This document shows, in pieces, positions 26,881 through 32,860 of a DNA stretch of 32,860 nucleotides (positions within the stretch are counted from its first letter, which is position 1; each line of letters opens with the position of its first letter). The DNA is taken from assembly GCA_030157865.1 (NCBI GenBank), contig JAOATY010000016.1, forward strand, positions 28,988 to 61,847, written 5' to 3'. The stretch comes from Candidatus Nanopelagicales bacterium (GTDB taxonomy: Bacteria > Actinomycetota > Actinomycetes > S36-B12 > UBA5976). A program made the position numbers and the translations under genes. The notes beneath the pieces were generated by a model. That model saw nothing but the letters and a program-made list of their open reading frames with translations, had not been told where the DNA came from and ran no database searches.

Positions 26881-26942
26881 TTGACAGCAATCTAATGCGT
26901 TGATAAGTTTCGACTTATCAACGCATGAAATATCCCAGGAGG
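26881..26942 (+). promoter_or_regulatory. Promoter, operator and ribosome binding site of the dehydrogenase gene
   Basis: A consensus -35 TTGACA (26881-26886) is followed by 17 nt and -10 TAAGTT (26904-26909). The perfect inverted repeat ATGCGTTGATAAGT / ACTTATCAACGCAT (26895-26908 and 26913-26926, TTCG loop) covers the -10 box and start region. AGGAGG (26937-26942) lies 5 nt before the GTG start. This is a textbook repressible promoter, most likely for the ArsR protein. As RNA the repeat would also form a 14-bp hairpin. Confidence 0.8.
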
Positions 26943-26947
26943 CCCTT

Positions 26948-27868
26948 GTGTCATTCTCTATTACTAAAACCCCTTCACTTCAAGGTAAGACAGCGCTTGT
27001 TACCGGTGGAAACATAGGTCTAGGTTTTGAGACGGTTAAAGCTTTAGCTGCTAAAGGCGCTCATGTGCTTCTTGCCGCCAGAAATGAGGAAAAGGGCAAG
27101 GCAGCAGTTGCTAAAATTCAAAAGCTCGTACCAAATGCTCAAGTAGAACTACTTAGCTTAGATCTAGCCTCTCAACGAAGTATCAGGGCGGCAGCCACAG
27201 AAGTTGGCAACAAGTTCAGCCAATTAGATTTCTTAATTAATAACGCTGGAATTATGGCAATGCCAGAGACGTTGACTGAGGATGGTTACGAAAGTCAGTT
27301 CGGTGTGAACCATCTAGGGCATTGGAGTCTTACTGGACTTCTTGTGAATAATTTATTGGCAGCTGAACAAGCCCGAGTCGTCACTGTGACCAGCACTGCT
27401 CATCACATGGTTTGGAACATCAACTTTGATGACCCTCACATGCTAAAGAAGTACTCCCCATGGAAGGCATACGGCCAATCAAAATTAGCCAACTATTTCT
27501 TTGCGCTAGGACTACATAATGAATTCAAAAATTCAGGAAAGCAAGCGATGAGCTTGCTGGCGCACCCTGGCTTGTCCCATACAAATTTACAAGTTGAGAC
27601 TTACGACAAGGGTGCTGCAGGTTGGACAGGAAAGGTTTCAAAAACCTTAGCTGCTCGAGTGGGAATGGAGCCTGAAGTGGGTGCACGGCCACAAATTAGA
27701 GCTGCTCTTGATCCCAAAGCTAAAAGTGGTCAGTTCTACTGTCCAAGATATGGAAATAATGGCGCCCCTGTAAGGCACCCAATAATGCGAACGAGGAATC
27801 AACGTAACATTGAAAAACTCTGGGAGCTCTCTGAAAAAGAGACCGGAATTAAGCTGGAGATTTCTTAA
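26948..27868 (+). CDS. Short-chain dehydrogenase/reductase (retinol-dehydrogenase-like)
   Basis: The 306-aa product is an NAD(P)-dependent oxidoreductase with the classical SDR order: TGGNIGLG (residues 19-26), NNAG (98-101), catalytic Ser149 (VTSTAHH) and YGQSK with Y175 and K179. ARNEEKGKAA after the second strand favours NADP(H). Overall it resembles the RDH/WWOX-like branch with FGVNHLGHW. The substrate is unknown. I start at GTG 26948, which has AGGAGG 5 nt upstream, rather than at the ATG at 26900, which sits inside the operator palindrome. It ends 22 bp before the 3' end of rnpB (copy D), pointing at it from the opposite strand. Confidence 0.9.
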   Translation: MSFSITKTPSLQGKTALVTGGNIGLGFETVKALAAKGAHVLLAARNEEKGKAAVAKIQKLVPNAQVELLSLDLASQRSIRAAATEVGNKFSQLDFLINNAGIMAMPETLTEDGYESQFGVNHLGHWSLTGLLVNNLLAAEQARVVTVTSTAHHMVWNINFDDPHMLKKYSPWKAYGQSKLANYFFALGLHNEFKNSGKQAMSLLAHPGLSHTNLQVETYDKGAAGWTGKVSKTLAARVGMEPEVGARPQIRAALDPKAKSGQFYCPRYGNNGAPVRHPIMRTRNQRNIEKLWELSEKETGIKLEIS

Positions 27869-27889
27869 AGGTTGCAAGTTGGATTTGAA

Positions 27890-27914
27890 AGACGAGTCGG
27901 TCTGTAAGCCGGAT
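27890..27914 (-). repeat. Functional rnpB 3' end = repeat copy D
   Basis: These are the last 25 nt of the intact RNase P RNA gene and the reference for copies A, B and C. The end pairs with the 5' end over 10 bp (helix P1), so this copy is the functional one. Confidence 0.92.
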
Positions 27915-28260
27915 TCTGTACGCTTGCGCGCGATGATCATCCATCTGCGATTGTTGTTACCAACAACCTGTTGCAACCTACCTGCAGGCGTGTGACGGGC
28001 AGTCACCTGCTACTTGGTCTTGCTCCGAGTGGGGTTTACCTAGCTACCTATGTCGCCATAAGTACTGGTGAGCTCTTACCTCACCGTTTCACCCTTACCT
28101 ATCTCCAAATAAATGAAGTTAGGCGGTTTACTTTCTGTTGCACTTTCCCGTGGGTCGCCCCAGGTGGACGTTATCCACCACTCTTGCCCTATGGAGTCCG
28201 GACTTTCCTCGAACATCTCGCAATAAAGCCAGCTGCCCGCGATCATCCGACCGACTCGTC
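27891..28260 (-). ncRNA. rnpB: RNase P RNA, bacterial type A
   Basis: The catalytic RNA of RNase P trims the 5' leader of tRNA precursors. On the minus strand the gene runs 28260 to 27891 (about 370 nt). Conserved parts are all present: GAGGAAAGTCCGGAC (28210-28196) near the 5' end, GGTAAACCCC with CGGAGCAAGACCAA in the middle (28042-28014 region), and ACAGAATCCGGCTTACAG at the 3' end. Helix P1 closes the molecule: GACGAGTCGG at the 5' end and CCGACTCGTC at the 3' end pair perfectly. Open reading frames across this stretch are coincidental. The ends are placed by P1 pairing, good to a few bases. Confidence 0.96.
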
Positions 28261-28267
28261 TGCTCTA

Positions 28268-28296
28268 AGGATAGATCGATTTCGCACCATTGAAAA
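28268..28296 (-). promoter_or_regulatory. rnpB: rnpB promoter
   Basis: -10 TATCCT (28273-28268) ends 7 nt before the mature 5' end; a weak -35 TTTTCA (28296-28291) is 17 nt upstream. The -35 lies in the T-run of the terminator for the gene upstream. Confidence 0.55.
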
Positions 28297-28316
28297 ACGC
28301 CTTGGTTGTAGGCGTT
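28293..28316 (-). terminator. Terminator of the dimethylglycine dehydrogenase-like gene
   Basis: AACGCCT (28316-28310 on the minus strand) pairs with AGGCGTT (28302-28296) around a 7-nt loop, followed by a short T-run. It lies 8 bp after the stop codon and overlaps the rnpB -35 box. Confidence 0.7.
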
Positions 28317-28323
28317 AACTCAA

Positions 28324-30795
28324 CTAAGCCTTAAGGCGCCGGTTCTCAGGGTCATAGAACGGAACATCGCTAATAGTTGCTGGAGTTAAAACTCCAGCGC
28401 AATCAACTATGAAGTTCGATCCAGCTGGAACATCGGCTGGAATGTTGCCAAGTCCGCAAGCTCCCCCAATGGTGTGTCCATAAGATCCTGAAGTTACGTG
28501 ACCGATGATCTTGCCATCAAGCAAGATTGATTCATCGTGAACAAATAGTGGTTCTGGGTTATCAAGTTTGATAAACACCTGTCGGCGATCTGGATTTTGC
28601 TTTCCTTCAATCGCGCTGCGTCCGACGAAGTCACCCTTCTTTAGGTTGACTGCAAATGCCAGCGAGGCTTGATACGGATCATCGATTGGGCCTATGTCAT
28701 GACCTAAGTGTCGGTAACCCTTTTCAACACGCAAACTATCTAATGCGTGATAACCGGCGCGACGTAGTCCAAGTCCTTCGCCTGCTTCAATTACTGAATC
28801 GTAAATTGATACTGCCATGTCGGCTGTTGGATAAAGTTCGTAGCCAAGTTCGCCAACGAAGCTAACGCGCAGGCAAAGCGCCGAACCATTTCCAACTTCA
28901 ATCTCCCGAGCTGTTCCCCACGGCTGGTTTTCAGTTGAGAAATCAGCTGGGCTAATACGCGATAACAACTCTCGCGAGTTAGGTCCCATAATTCCAATAG
29001 TTGCCAAACCTGCGCTGGCATCAAATGTGGCAGCAGCGTGACCGCGAGCTGCTCTTCGCAACATTGCCAAAGTTTTTGTTTGTGCTGCCGTTGGAGTCAC
29101 AACCAAGAATCGATCTTCAGCAAGCCTGGTGATTGTGCCGTCTAGTTCGATGCCTCCACCCTTGTTAAGCATGAGGGTGTAAACAACTCGGCCAATCTTC
29201 ACGTCCATGTTGGATGTAGTTACTGACTGAATTACTTTGAGTGCATCAGGTCCAGCAACTTCAACTTTGGTGAAAGTTGAAAGATCAAAAATGGCTACTG
29301 CTTCTCGTGCTGCTTTATGTTCTGCAGCTGAGTGCTCGAACCAGTTCTGGCGTTGGTAGCTGTATTCGTATTCACGCTTGGTACCAGCGGGTGCAAACCA
29401 ATTCGCACGTTCGTATCCAACTAGCTCGCCAAATACTGCGCCGGCCGCATCGACGCGATCATGCAAAGGTGAACGACGAATGTTGCGTGCGGTGTAAGGC
29501 TGCAGGAACGGCCAGTGCATTGCATAAAGTCGGCCAAGACCTTCCTTAGTGCGCTCATGCAAGTAAGGACGGTTTGATTGGTACTTCGAGAATCGCTGAA
29601 CATCTACAGCCGAAACATCTGTTGTTGGTGTGCCTGCAACAATCCATTCGGCTAACGCCCGGCCGGCACCTGGTGCATAAATAATGCCTTGGCTGTTAAA
29701 GCCGGCAGCGATCCATAAACCATCAACTTCAGCTGTTTCGCCAAGGCAGAAACTTGCATCAGGAGTAAATGACTCTGGAGCGTTTAGGAAGCGTGAGTAA
29801 TTTGCAGATTTCAATGCTGGGATTCGATCTTCAGCAAAACCCTTGATGGCTGCGAAGTGTTCCCAATCTGGATCAAACTCACCAAAGGCAAAGTCTTTTG
29901 CCAACGTACGAGAATCAACTGGAATGCCATCAGGTTCGAACGCACCCACTACTAGTGAACCGTTGTGACCTCTTACATATAAGTAGCCATCTAAGTCGCG
30001 AAGTACAGGAAGTGGAACATCTGCGCCATCGATTGGATCGGTCGTTACGTGCACATGAGCTGCTGGGTAAAGCGGAACCATTGCGCCACACTTTTCAGCA
30101 AGTTCGCGTGTCCATAGTCCTGCTGCCAAAACTAAGTTTTCGCATTCAACTATTCCCTGATCTGTTTCTACAGCAGTGATACGTCCGTTAACTTTCTGAA
30201 CACCGGTTACGGTTACGCCTTCGCGAATTGTGACACCACGAGTGTGAGCACCTTTTGCAAACGCCATCGCTGCTCGACCTGGATTAACGTGACCATCTTC
30301 GGCGTGATGCATTCCGCCCAGCAAACCATCAGCAGTTGCAAGTGGATGAAGTTTGGCAACTTGTTCAGGCGTTACTAATTCACTGGAAATTCCGTTGTGG
30401 CTTGCAACCATATGGCTGTAACGCAATTCATCTAATCGACCTGGAGTTCTAGCAAGTGAAAGCGAACCATTTTGCTGTAGCGAAACATTGATTCCGGTTT
30501 CTTTTTCAATCGCTCGGTAAGCATCGATTCCGTAATATGAAAGCTTTGTCATGGCATGTGTTGCGCGAGAGCGAACTACCAAGCCTGCTGCGTGCCAACT
30601 GGTGCCCGAAGCTACTGAAGATCGCTCGATGAGCAATACATCTTTATGGCCAAGCTCTGCCAAGTGATACGCAATGCTGCTGCCGATTACACCAGCGCCA
30701 ACTACTACGGTTTGAGCTCGGGCAGGAAGTGCTCGGGTTTTAGCTTGGTCATCAAACTCAGTTGCAGAGAGGTCTTTTTCCAGCAAATTATCCAC
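28324..30795 (-). CDS. FAD-dependent dimethylglycine/sarcosine dehydrogenase-like protein with GcvT domain
   Basis: The 823-aa protein has an N-terminal DAO-type FAD domain and a C-terminal aminomethyltransferase (GcvT) domain, as in dimethylglycine and sarcosine dehydrogenases, which demethylate N-methylglycines and pass the one-carbon unit to tetrahydrofolate. The FAD site is VVVGAGVIGSSIAYHLAELG (residues 30-49, GxGxxG at 33-38); SGTSWHAAGL (63-72) contains H68 at the position of the histidine that binds FAD covalently in the mammalian enzymes. The GcvT part (about 430-823) shows ELGYELYPTADMAVSIYD and ALDSLRVEKGYRHLGHDI. The product would feed the folate pool used by metF. The GTG start has a loosely spaced AAAGGAA 9 nt upstream. 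Confidence 0.9.
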   Translation of the reverse strand: MDNLLEKDLSATEFDDQAKTRALPARAQTVVVGAGVIGSSIAYHLAELGHKDVLLIERSSVASGTSWHAAGLVVRSRATHAMTKLSYYGIDAYRAIEKETGINVSLQQNGSLSLARTPGRLDELRYSHMVASHNGISSELVTPEQVAKLHPLATADGLLGGMHHAEDGHVNPGRAAMAFAKGAHTRGVTIREGVTVTGVQKVNGRITAVETDQGIVECENLVLAAGLWTRELAEKCGAMVPLYPAAHVHVTTDPIDGADVPLPVLRDLDGYLYVRGHNGSLVVGAFEPDGIPVDSRTLAKDFAFGEFDPDWEHFAAIKGFAEDRIPALKSANYSRFLNAPESFTPDASFCLGETAEVDGLWIAAGFNSQGIIYAPGAGRALAEWIVAGTPTTDVSAVDVQRFSKYQSNRPYLHERTKEGLGRLYAMHWPFLQPYTARNIRRSPLHDRVDAAGAVFGELVGYERANWFAPAGTKREYEYSYQRQNWFEHSAAEHKAAREAVAIFDLSTFTKVEVAGPDALKVIQSVTTSNMDVKIGRVVYTLMLNKGGGIELDGTITRLAEDRFLVVTPTAAQTKTLAMLRRAARGHAAATFDASAGLATIGIMGPNSRELLSRISPADFSTENQPWGTAREIEVGNGSALCLRVSFVGELGYELYPTADMAVSIYDSVIEAGEGLGLRRAGYHALDSLRVEKGYRHLGHDIGPIDDPYQASLAFAVNLKKGDFVGRSAIEGKQNPDRRQVFIKLDNPEPLFVHDESILLDGKIIGHVTSGSYGHTIGGACGLGNIPADVPAGSNFIVDCAGVLTPATISDVPFYDPENRRLKA

Positions 30796-31130
30796 GGCAG
30801 CAGATTCCTTTTGATTGAAGTAATTAGCCCAACTTTATTGGAGTTACCCGATTGGTAGTTGCCGAACCCAAGATGACTTGAAACACATCAAAATGCGAAC
30901 TTGGCAGGTTTTGAAAGGATATGGAGAAGACCCCGCAATAAGTATGAGTTACTGCGGGGTCTTATTTGCTAGAAATTGCCTTTGCCCTGCGGTGACACTT
31001 TTGCCTGACATCGACGATGCCAAACAATGATCCAACCGGAGCGACATTTTCTAACTAAGCCATTCCTACGCCTGCGAAAAGGTCATGGCAAGGGGTTTTA
31101 GGAAATAATTCCAATTGGTGACTAATTGGC
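30796..31130. other. 335-bp gene-free leader/intergenic region
   Basis: No gene is visible on either strand. It contains the terminator-like hairpin at 30927-30963 and, on the minus strand, a GC-richer stretch (about 31070-30980) with GTCAGGCAAAAG and CACCGCAGGGCAAAGGCAA, which could fold. It separates yaaA from the flavoprotein gene, both minus strand. Whether it is an untranslated leader with attenuation or just the 3' end of the yaaA unit cannot be decided by eye. Confidence 0.5.
30927..30963 (-). terminator. GC-rich hairpin, terminator or attenuator
   Basis: AAGACCCCGCA (30927-30937) and TGCGGGGTCTT (30953-30963) are perfect 11-bp inverted arms around 15 nt. The T-run after it is short on both strands, so termination efficiency is uncertain. 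It lies about 130 bp upstream of the flavoprotein start. Confidence 0.7.
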
Positions 31131-31916
31131 TTACAAAACCTCAACAATTACATCAAGGCCCCATGGCGAACCGGCCTTGGTTGGCTTAACAATCTTTACA
31201 TCCAACGCTACTTTTGCGGCCAGCTCTGCCAGTTGCTCAACGGTCTTTACCGACTTCCCTGCCTGAGCTAATGATCGAACCAGGCGACCCTTAGTTGCCT
31301 TGTTTGAGTGGCTAACAACCTTTGGCGCACCCGTTGGCATCTTCTGCATAATTCGCGGGACCACAACTTGATCGGCGATGTTTTTGTCAGTCGGACCAAG
31401 CTTCACATAAATCCCAGATCTTAAATCGATTACAAACTCGTCTTGATCAGAAATTAACGAAGTGATCGAATCACTCCAGAACTTTGTGAGAGATCCAATC
31501 TTTGGAACAACCGTGTCCCCCGATAGTCGATAAGCCGGAATACGATCAGTGACATTGATTAGTCCAAACAACGCAGATACAACAAAGTTCTCAGCTTCAA
31601 ACTTTGCCTTGGCTTTAGCGCTAAGTGAGTCAATCTTAATCGCGTCATAAAGTACTCCGGTATACACCGACCAGACTGGACCAGTTGCTGCTGTTAAGAG
31701 TTTCTGATCGCGTTCAATTTCAAAATCTTGCTTCGCACTAATCGCAAGTGCGGCTCGAGCTTTAGCGGCTGGACCATTTGCCATAGCAACAACAGCTGAA
31801 ACCAACTCTTGGCGCTGCTTTGTTAACTCCGGAAAGGAAAGCTTCTTAAAATCTATTTTTTGCTTTCCAGTTGCATCAGTTTTACCTTCCGAAGGAGGTA
31901 GCAAAATCATGGTCAT
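31131..31916 (-). CDS. yaaA: YaaA/DUF328-family peroxide-stress protein
   Basis: The 261-aa protein belongs to the YaaA (DUF328) family; in Escherichia, YaaA limits free iron and damage during hydrogen peroxide stress and its fold binds DNA. Diagnostic parts: MILLPPSEGKT at the start, VWSVYTGVLYDAI (about 81-93), ALFGLINVTDRIPAYRL (about 114-130), DLRSGIYVKLG and VVSHSNKATKGRLVRSL. The ATG at 31916 or the in-frame ATG two codons later may be used; the second gives the family start MILLPPSE. It follows the RNase HI gene by 9 bp and closes the minus-strand unit. With katG it is the second peroxide-defence gene in the window. Confidence 0.92.
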   Translation of the reverse strand: MTMILLPPSEGKTDATGKQKIDFKKLSFPELTKQRQELVSAVVAMANGPAAKARAALAISAKQDFEIERDQKLLTAATGPVWSVYTGVLYDAIKIDSLSAKAKAKFEAENFVVSALFGLINVTDRIPAYRLSGDTVVPKIGSLTKFWSDSITSLISDQDEFVIDLRSGIYVKLGPTDKNIADQVVVPRIMQKMPTGAPKVVSHSNKATKGRLVRSLAQAGKSVKTVEQLAELAAKVALDVKIVKPTKAGSPWGLDVIVEVL

Positions 31917-31925
31917 TGTTTTTCT

Positions 31926-32363
31926 CTAGGGACGAGAGATGATTCCAGAGCCACCCGCAAGATGGGTGTCCAGTGCTTCATTGGCTAATGCATCAGCATG
32001 CTTATTGTCTTCGCGAGGAATCCAGGTATAAGTAACGTTTCCGTAAGGCAGAATTTCGCGCGCTTCGATTGCTAGCTTTTGCATATCTGGGCTTTTGATT
32101 TTCCAGCGCCCAGACATTTGCTCAACAACTAATTTGCTATCCATTCGCACTTCAACCAAAGCGTCTGGATCGATTTCCGCAATTGCGCTTAGTCCGGCAA
32201 CTAGTCCGCTGTATTCAGCAACATTGTTAGTGGCATGGCCCAGAACTGCAGCGCGCTCAGCAACCACTTCCCCAGTGTTGGCATTACGAATCACAGTTCC
32301 ATAGGAAGCATGACCTGGGTTACCTCTGGACGCACCATCGGCTTCCATTACAAAGTGAGTCAC
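31926..32363 (-). CDS. RNase HI-fold protein
   Basis: The 145-aa product is an RNase HI domain with the acidic quartet D9 (EADGASRGNPG), E50 (NNVAEYSGL), D75 (RMDSKLVV) and D124 (NKHADALAN). It should cut the RNA strand of RNA-DNA hybrids. In mycobacteria the homologous domain is the N-terminal half of a fusion with a phosphatase (Rv2228c); here it stands alone. I start at GTG 32363, which overlaps the upstream TGA as GTGA, a coupling typical of operons, and drop a 13-residue upstream extension that would run back into the preceding gene. yaaA follows after 9 bp. Confidence 0.9.
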   Translation of the reverse strand: MTHFVMEADGASRGNPGHASYGTVIRNANTGEVVAERAAVLGHATNNVAEYSGLVAGLSAIAEIDPDALVEVRMDSKLVVEQMSGRWKIKSPDMQKLAIEAREILPYGNVTYTWIPREDNKHADALANEALDTHLAGGSGIISRP

Positions 32364-32860
32364 AGACCCGACTCCGCAGTGCGAACTAAAATTCGGCGAC
32401 ATTGGTCGCAGCGGGCAATTGCATCAGCTGGCAGGTTACGAATCTGATCGATCTCTTGAGCATCAATCGTGATGTGACAACCCTGGCAAGCTCCGCGATG
32501 AATCAGTGCAGCGCCAACTCCGCCTTGATCTGCACGAATTTTGTCATAAAGCGATATCAAGTCCGCCGGCAATGCGCTAGCAATTTCCGTTCGTTGAGTT
32601 GTTACTGAATTGCTTTCAAAATCAATGTCAGCAAATAAGTCATCTCGAGTTTGGGAAACTGCTGCAAGCTTTTCAGTTGTTTCAATTTCACTTGCTTGTA
32701 AATCAGTTACGGCCTGCATGGCGTTTTCATATGCCTGCATGATTTCAAGTTCAATGTCTTCAAGTTCTGCCTGACGCTTCGCTAAAGTGCCAATTTCGTG
32801 CTGCAGGCTTTCAAGTTCTTTTGCCGCAGAAACCGCGCCAGAATCTAGGCGTTCTTGATC
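32360..32860 (-). CDS. C4-type zinc-ribbon coiled-coil protein, partial
   Basis: The frame stays open to the window edge (the first visible residues read DQERLDSGAV), so the N-terminus is missing; 166 residues are visible. Most of it is a long coiled coil rich in Glu, Lys and Gln. The C-terminus is a zinc ribbon with two CxxC knuckles, CQGC and CDQC, 24 residues between the knuckles, followed by RILVRTAE. This is the actinobacterial family of Rv2229c type, which in mycobacteria also sits directly upstream of the RNase HI gene. The function is unknown; nucleic-acid binding is likely. The stop overlaps the RNase HI start (GTGA). Confidence 0.87.
   Translation of the reverse strand, partial: DQERLDSGAVSAAKELESLQHEIGTLAKRQAELEDIELEIMQAYENAMQAVTDLQASEIETTEKLAAVSQTRDDLFADIDFESNSVTTQRTEIASALPADLISLYDKIRADQGGVGAALIHRGACQGCHITIDAQEIDQIRNLPADAIARCDQCRRILVRTAESGL

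Noticed and set aside
25716-27914. The repeated 25-mers as a CRISPR array
   Set aside because: Spacing is 331-1375 bp with genes between the copies, and the repeat equals the rnpB end. No cas genes are present.
22747-28260. An integrase or transposase that would explain the rnpB-end repeats
   Set aside because: I read all frames in and around the array and found no tyrosine or serine recombinase and no transposase motifs, so the mobilising enzyme is not claimed.
27647-28318. Reading frames overlapping rnpB
   Set aside because: The stretch folds as RNase P RNA with all conserved blocks; the frames have no protein-like features.
30960-31070. Glycine riboswitch upstream of the flavoprotein
   Set aside because: GTCAGGCAAAAG resembles part of the aptamer, but the partner strands and the CCGAAG core are missing, so only an undefined leader is reported.

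Overview
The window looks like a low-GC, compact genome of a free-living actinobacterium. Evidence: an actinobacterial gene set (a zinc-ribbon coiled-coil protein next to an RNase HI gene as in mycobacteria; an actinobacterial-type Tgt with FDCVSASR; a lysine/alanine-rich HU/histone-like tail; a 52-aa actinobacterial small protein divergent from map), moderate AT richness by eye, very short intergenic gaps, overlapping convergent genes, and many start codons with no Shine-Dalgarno but a TANNNT -10 box only 6-7 nt upstream (leaderless transcription). A streamlined aquatic lineage (Nanopelagicales/acI-like) is my best guess. That is inference, not proof.

Layout. 1-141: end of a Lys/Ala-rich DNA-binding protein, then a terminator. 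225-3710: small protein, map, a MarR regulator, tgt and, convergent to it, a queuosine-precursor transporter. 3745-8700: MFS transporter, a membrane-anchored collagen-like/tail-fibre-like/C1q-like protein with a 9-bp minisatellite, metF, and a secreted endonuclease/phosphatase-fold protein. 8801-16484: an ABC-F ATPase, then on the minus strand an aminotransferase, a 2-hydroxyacid dehydrogenase, a GNAT, argG and two adjacent EamA transporters. 16607-20392: ornithine cyclodeaminase divergent from an Lrp/AsnC regulator, a DUF1801/MORN-like fusion, an SGNH hydrolase, a cupin and a DoxX-like protein. 20487-25712: katG with a clear promoter, a four-gene minus-strand membrane-protein operon led by an XRE regulator, and a GNAT. 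28324-32860: a dimethylglycine/sarcosine dehydrogenase-like flavoprotein, yaaA, an RNase HI protein and a zinc-ribbon protein cut by the window edge.

The most unusual stretch is 25716-28260. The RNase P RNA gene (rnpB, minus strand, about 28260 to 27891) is followed by three more same-orientation copies of its last 25 nt, at 26515, 26184 and 25716, matching 24/25, 22/25 and 19/25. They divide the 2.2 kb downstream of rnpB into three small units: an ArsR regulator plus short-chain dehydrogenase, a DUF1059-like gene, and an ASCH-domain gene. This is the footprint expected if small elements had inserted one after another at the 3' end of rnpB, each rebuilding the RNA end and leaving an older copy behind. 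No integrase lies in the window, so the units are either remnants or mobilised in trans. The units appear to carry their own expression signals: a leaderless promoter for the ASCH gene, a strong ribosome binding site for the DUF1059 gene, and a consensus-like promoter with a perfect 14-bp palindrome for the dehydrogenase.

Regulation visible elsewhere: an Lrp-type set of three related sites between ocd and its divergent regulator; a perfect 11-bp inverted repeat over the leaderless promoter and start codon of the XRE gene; and a palindrome over the -35 box of katG.
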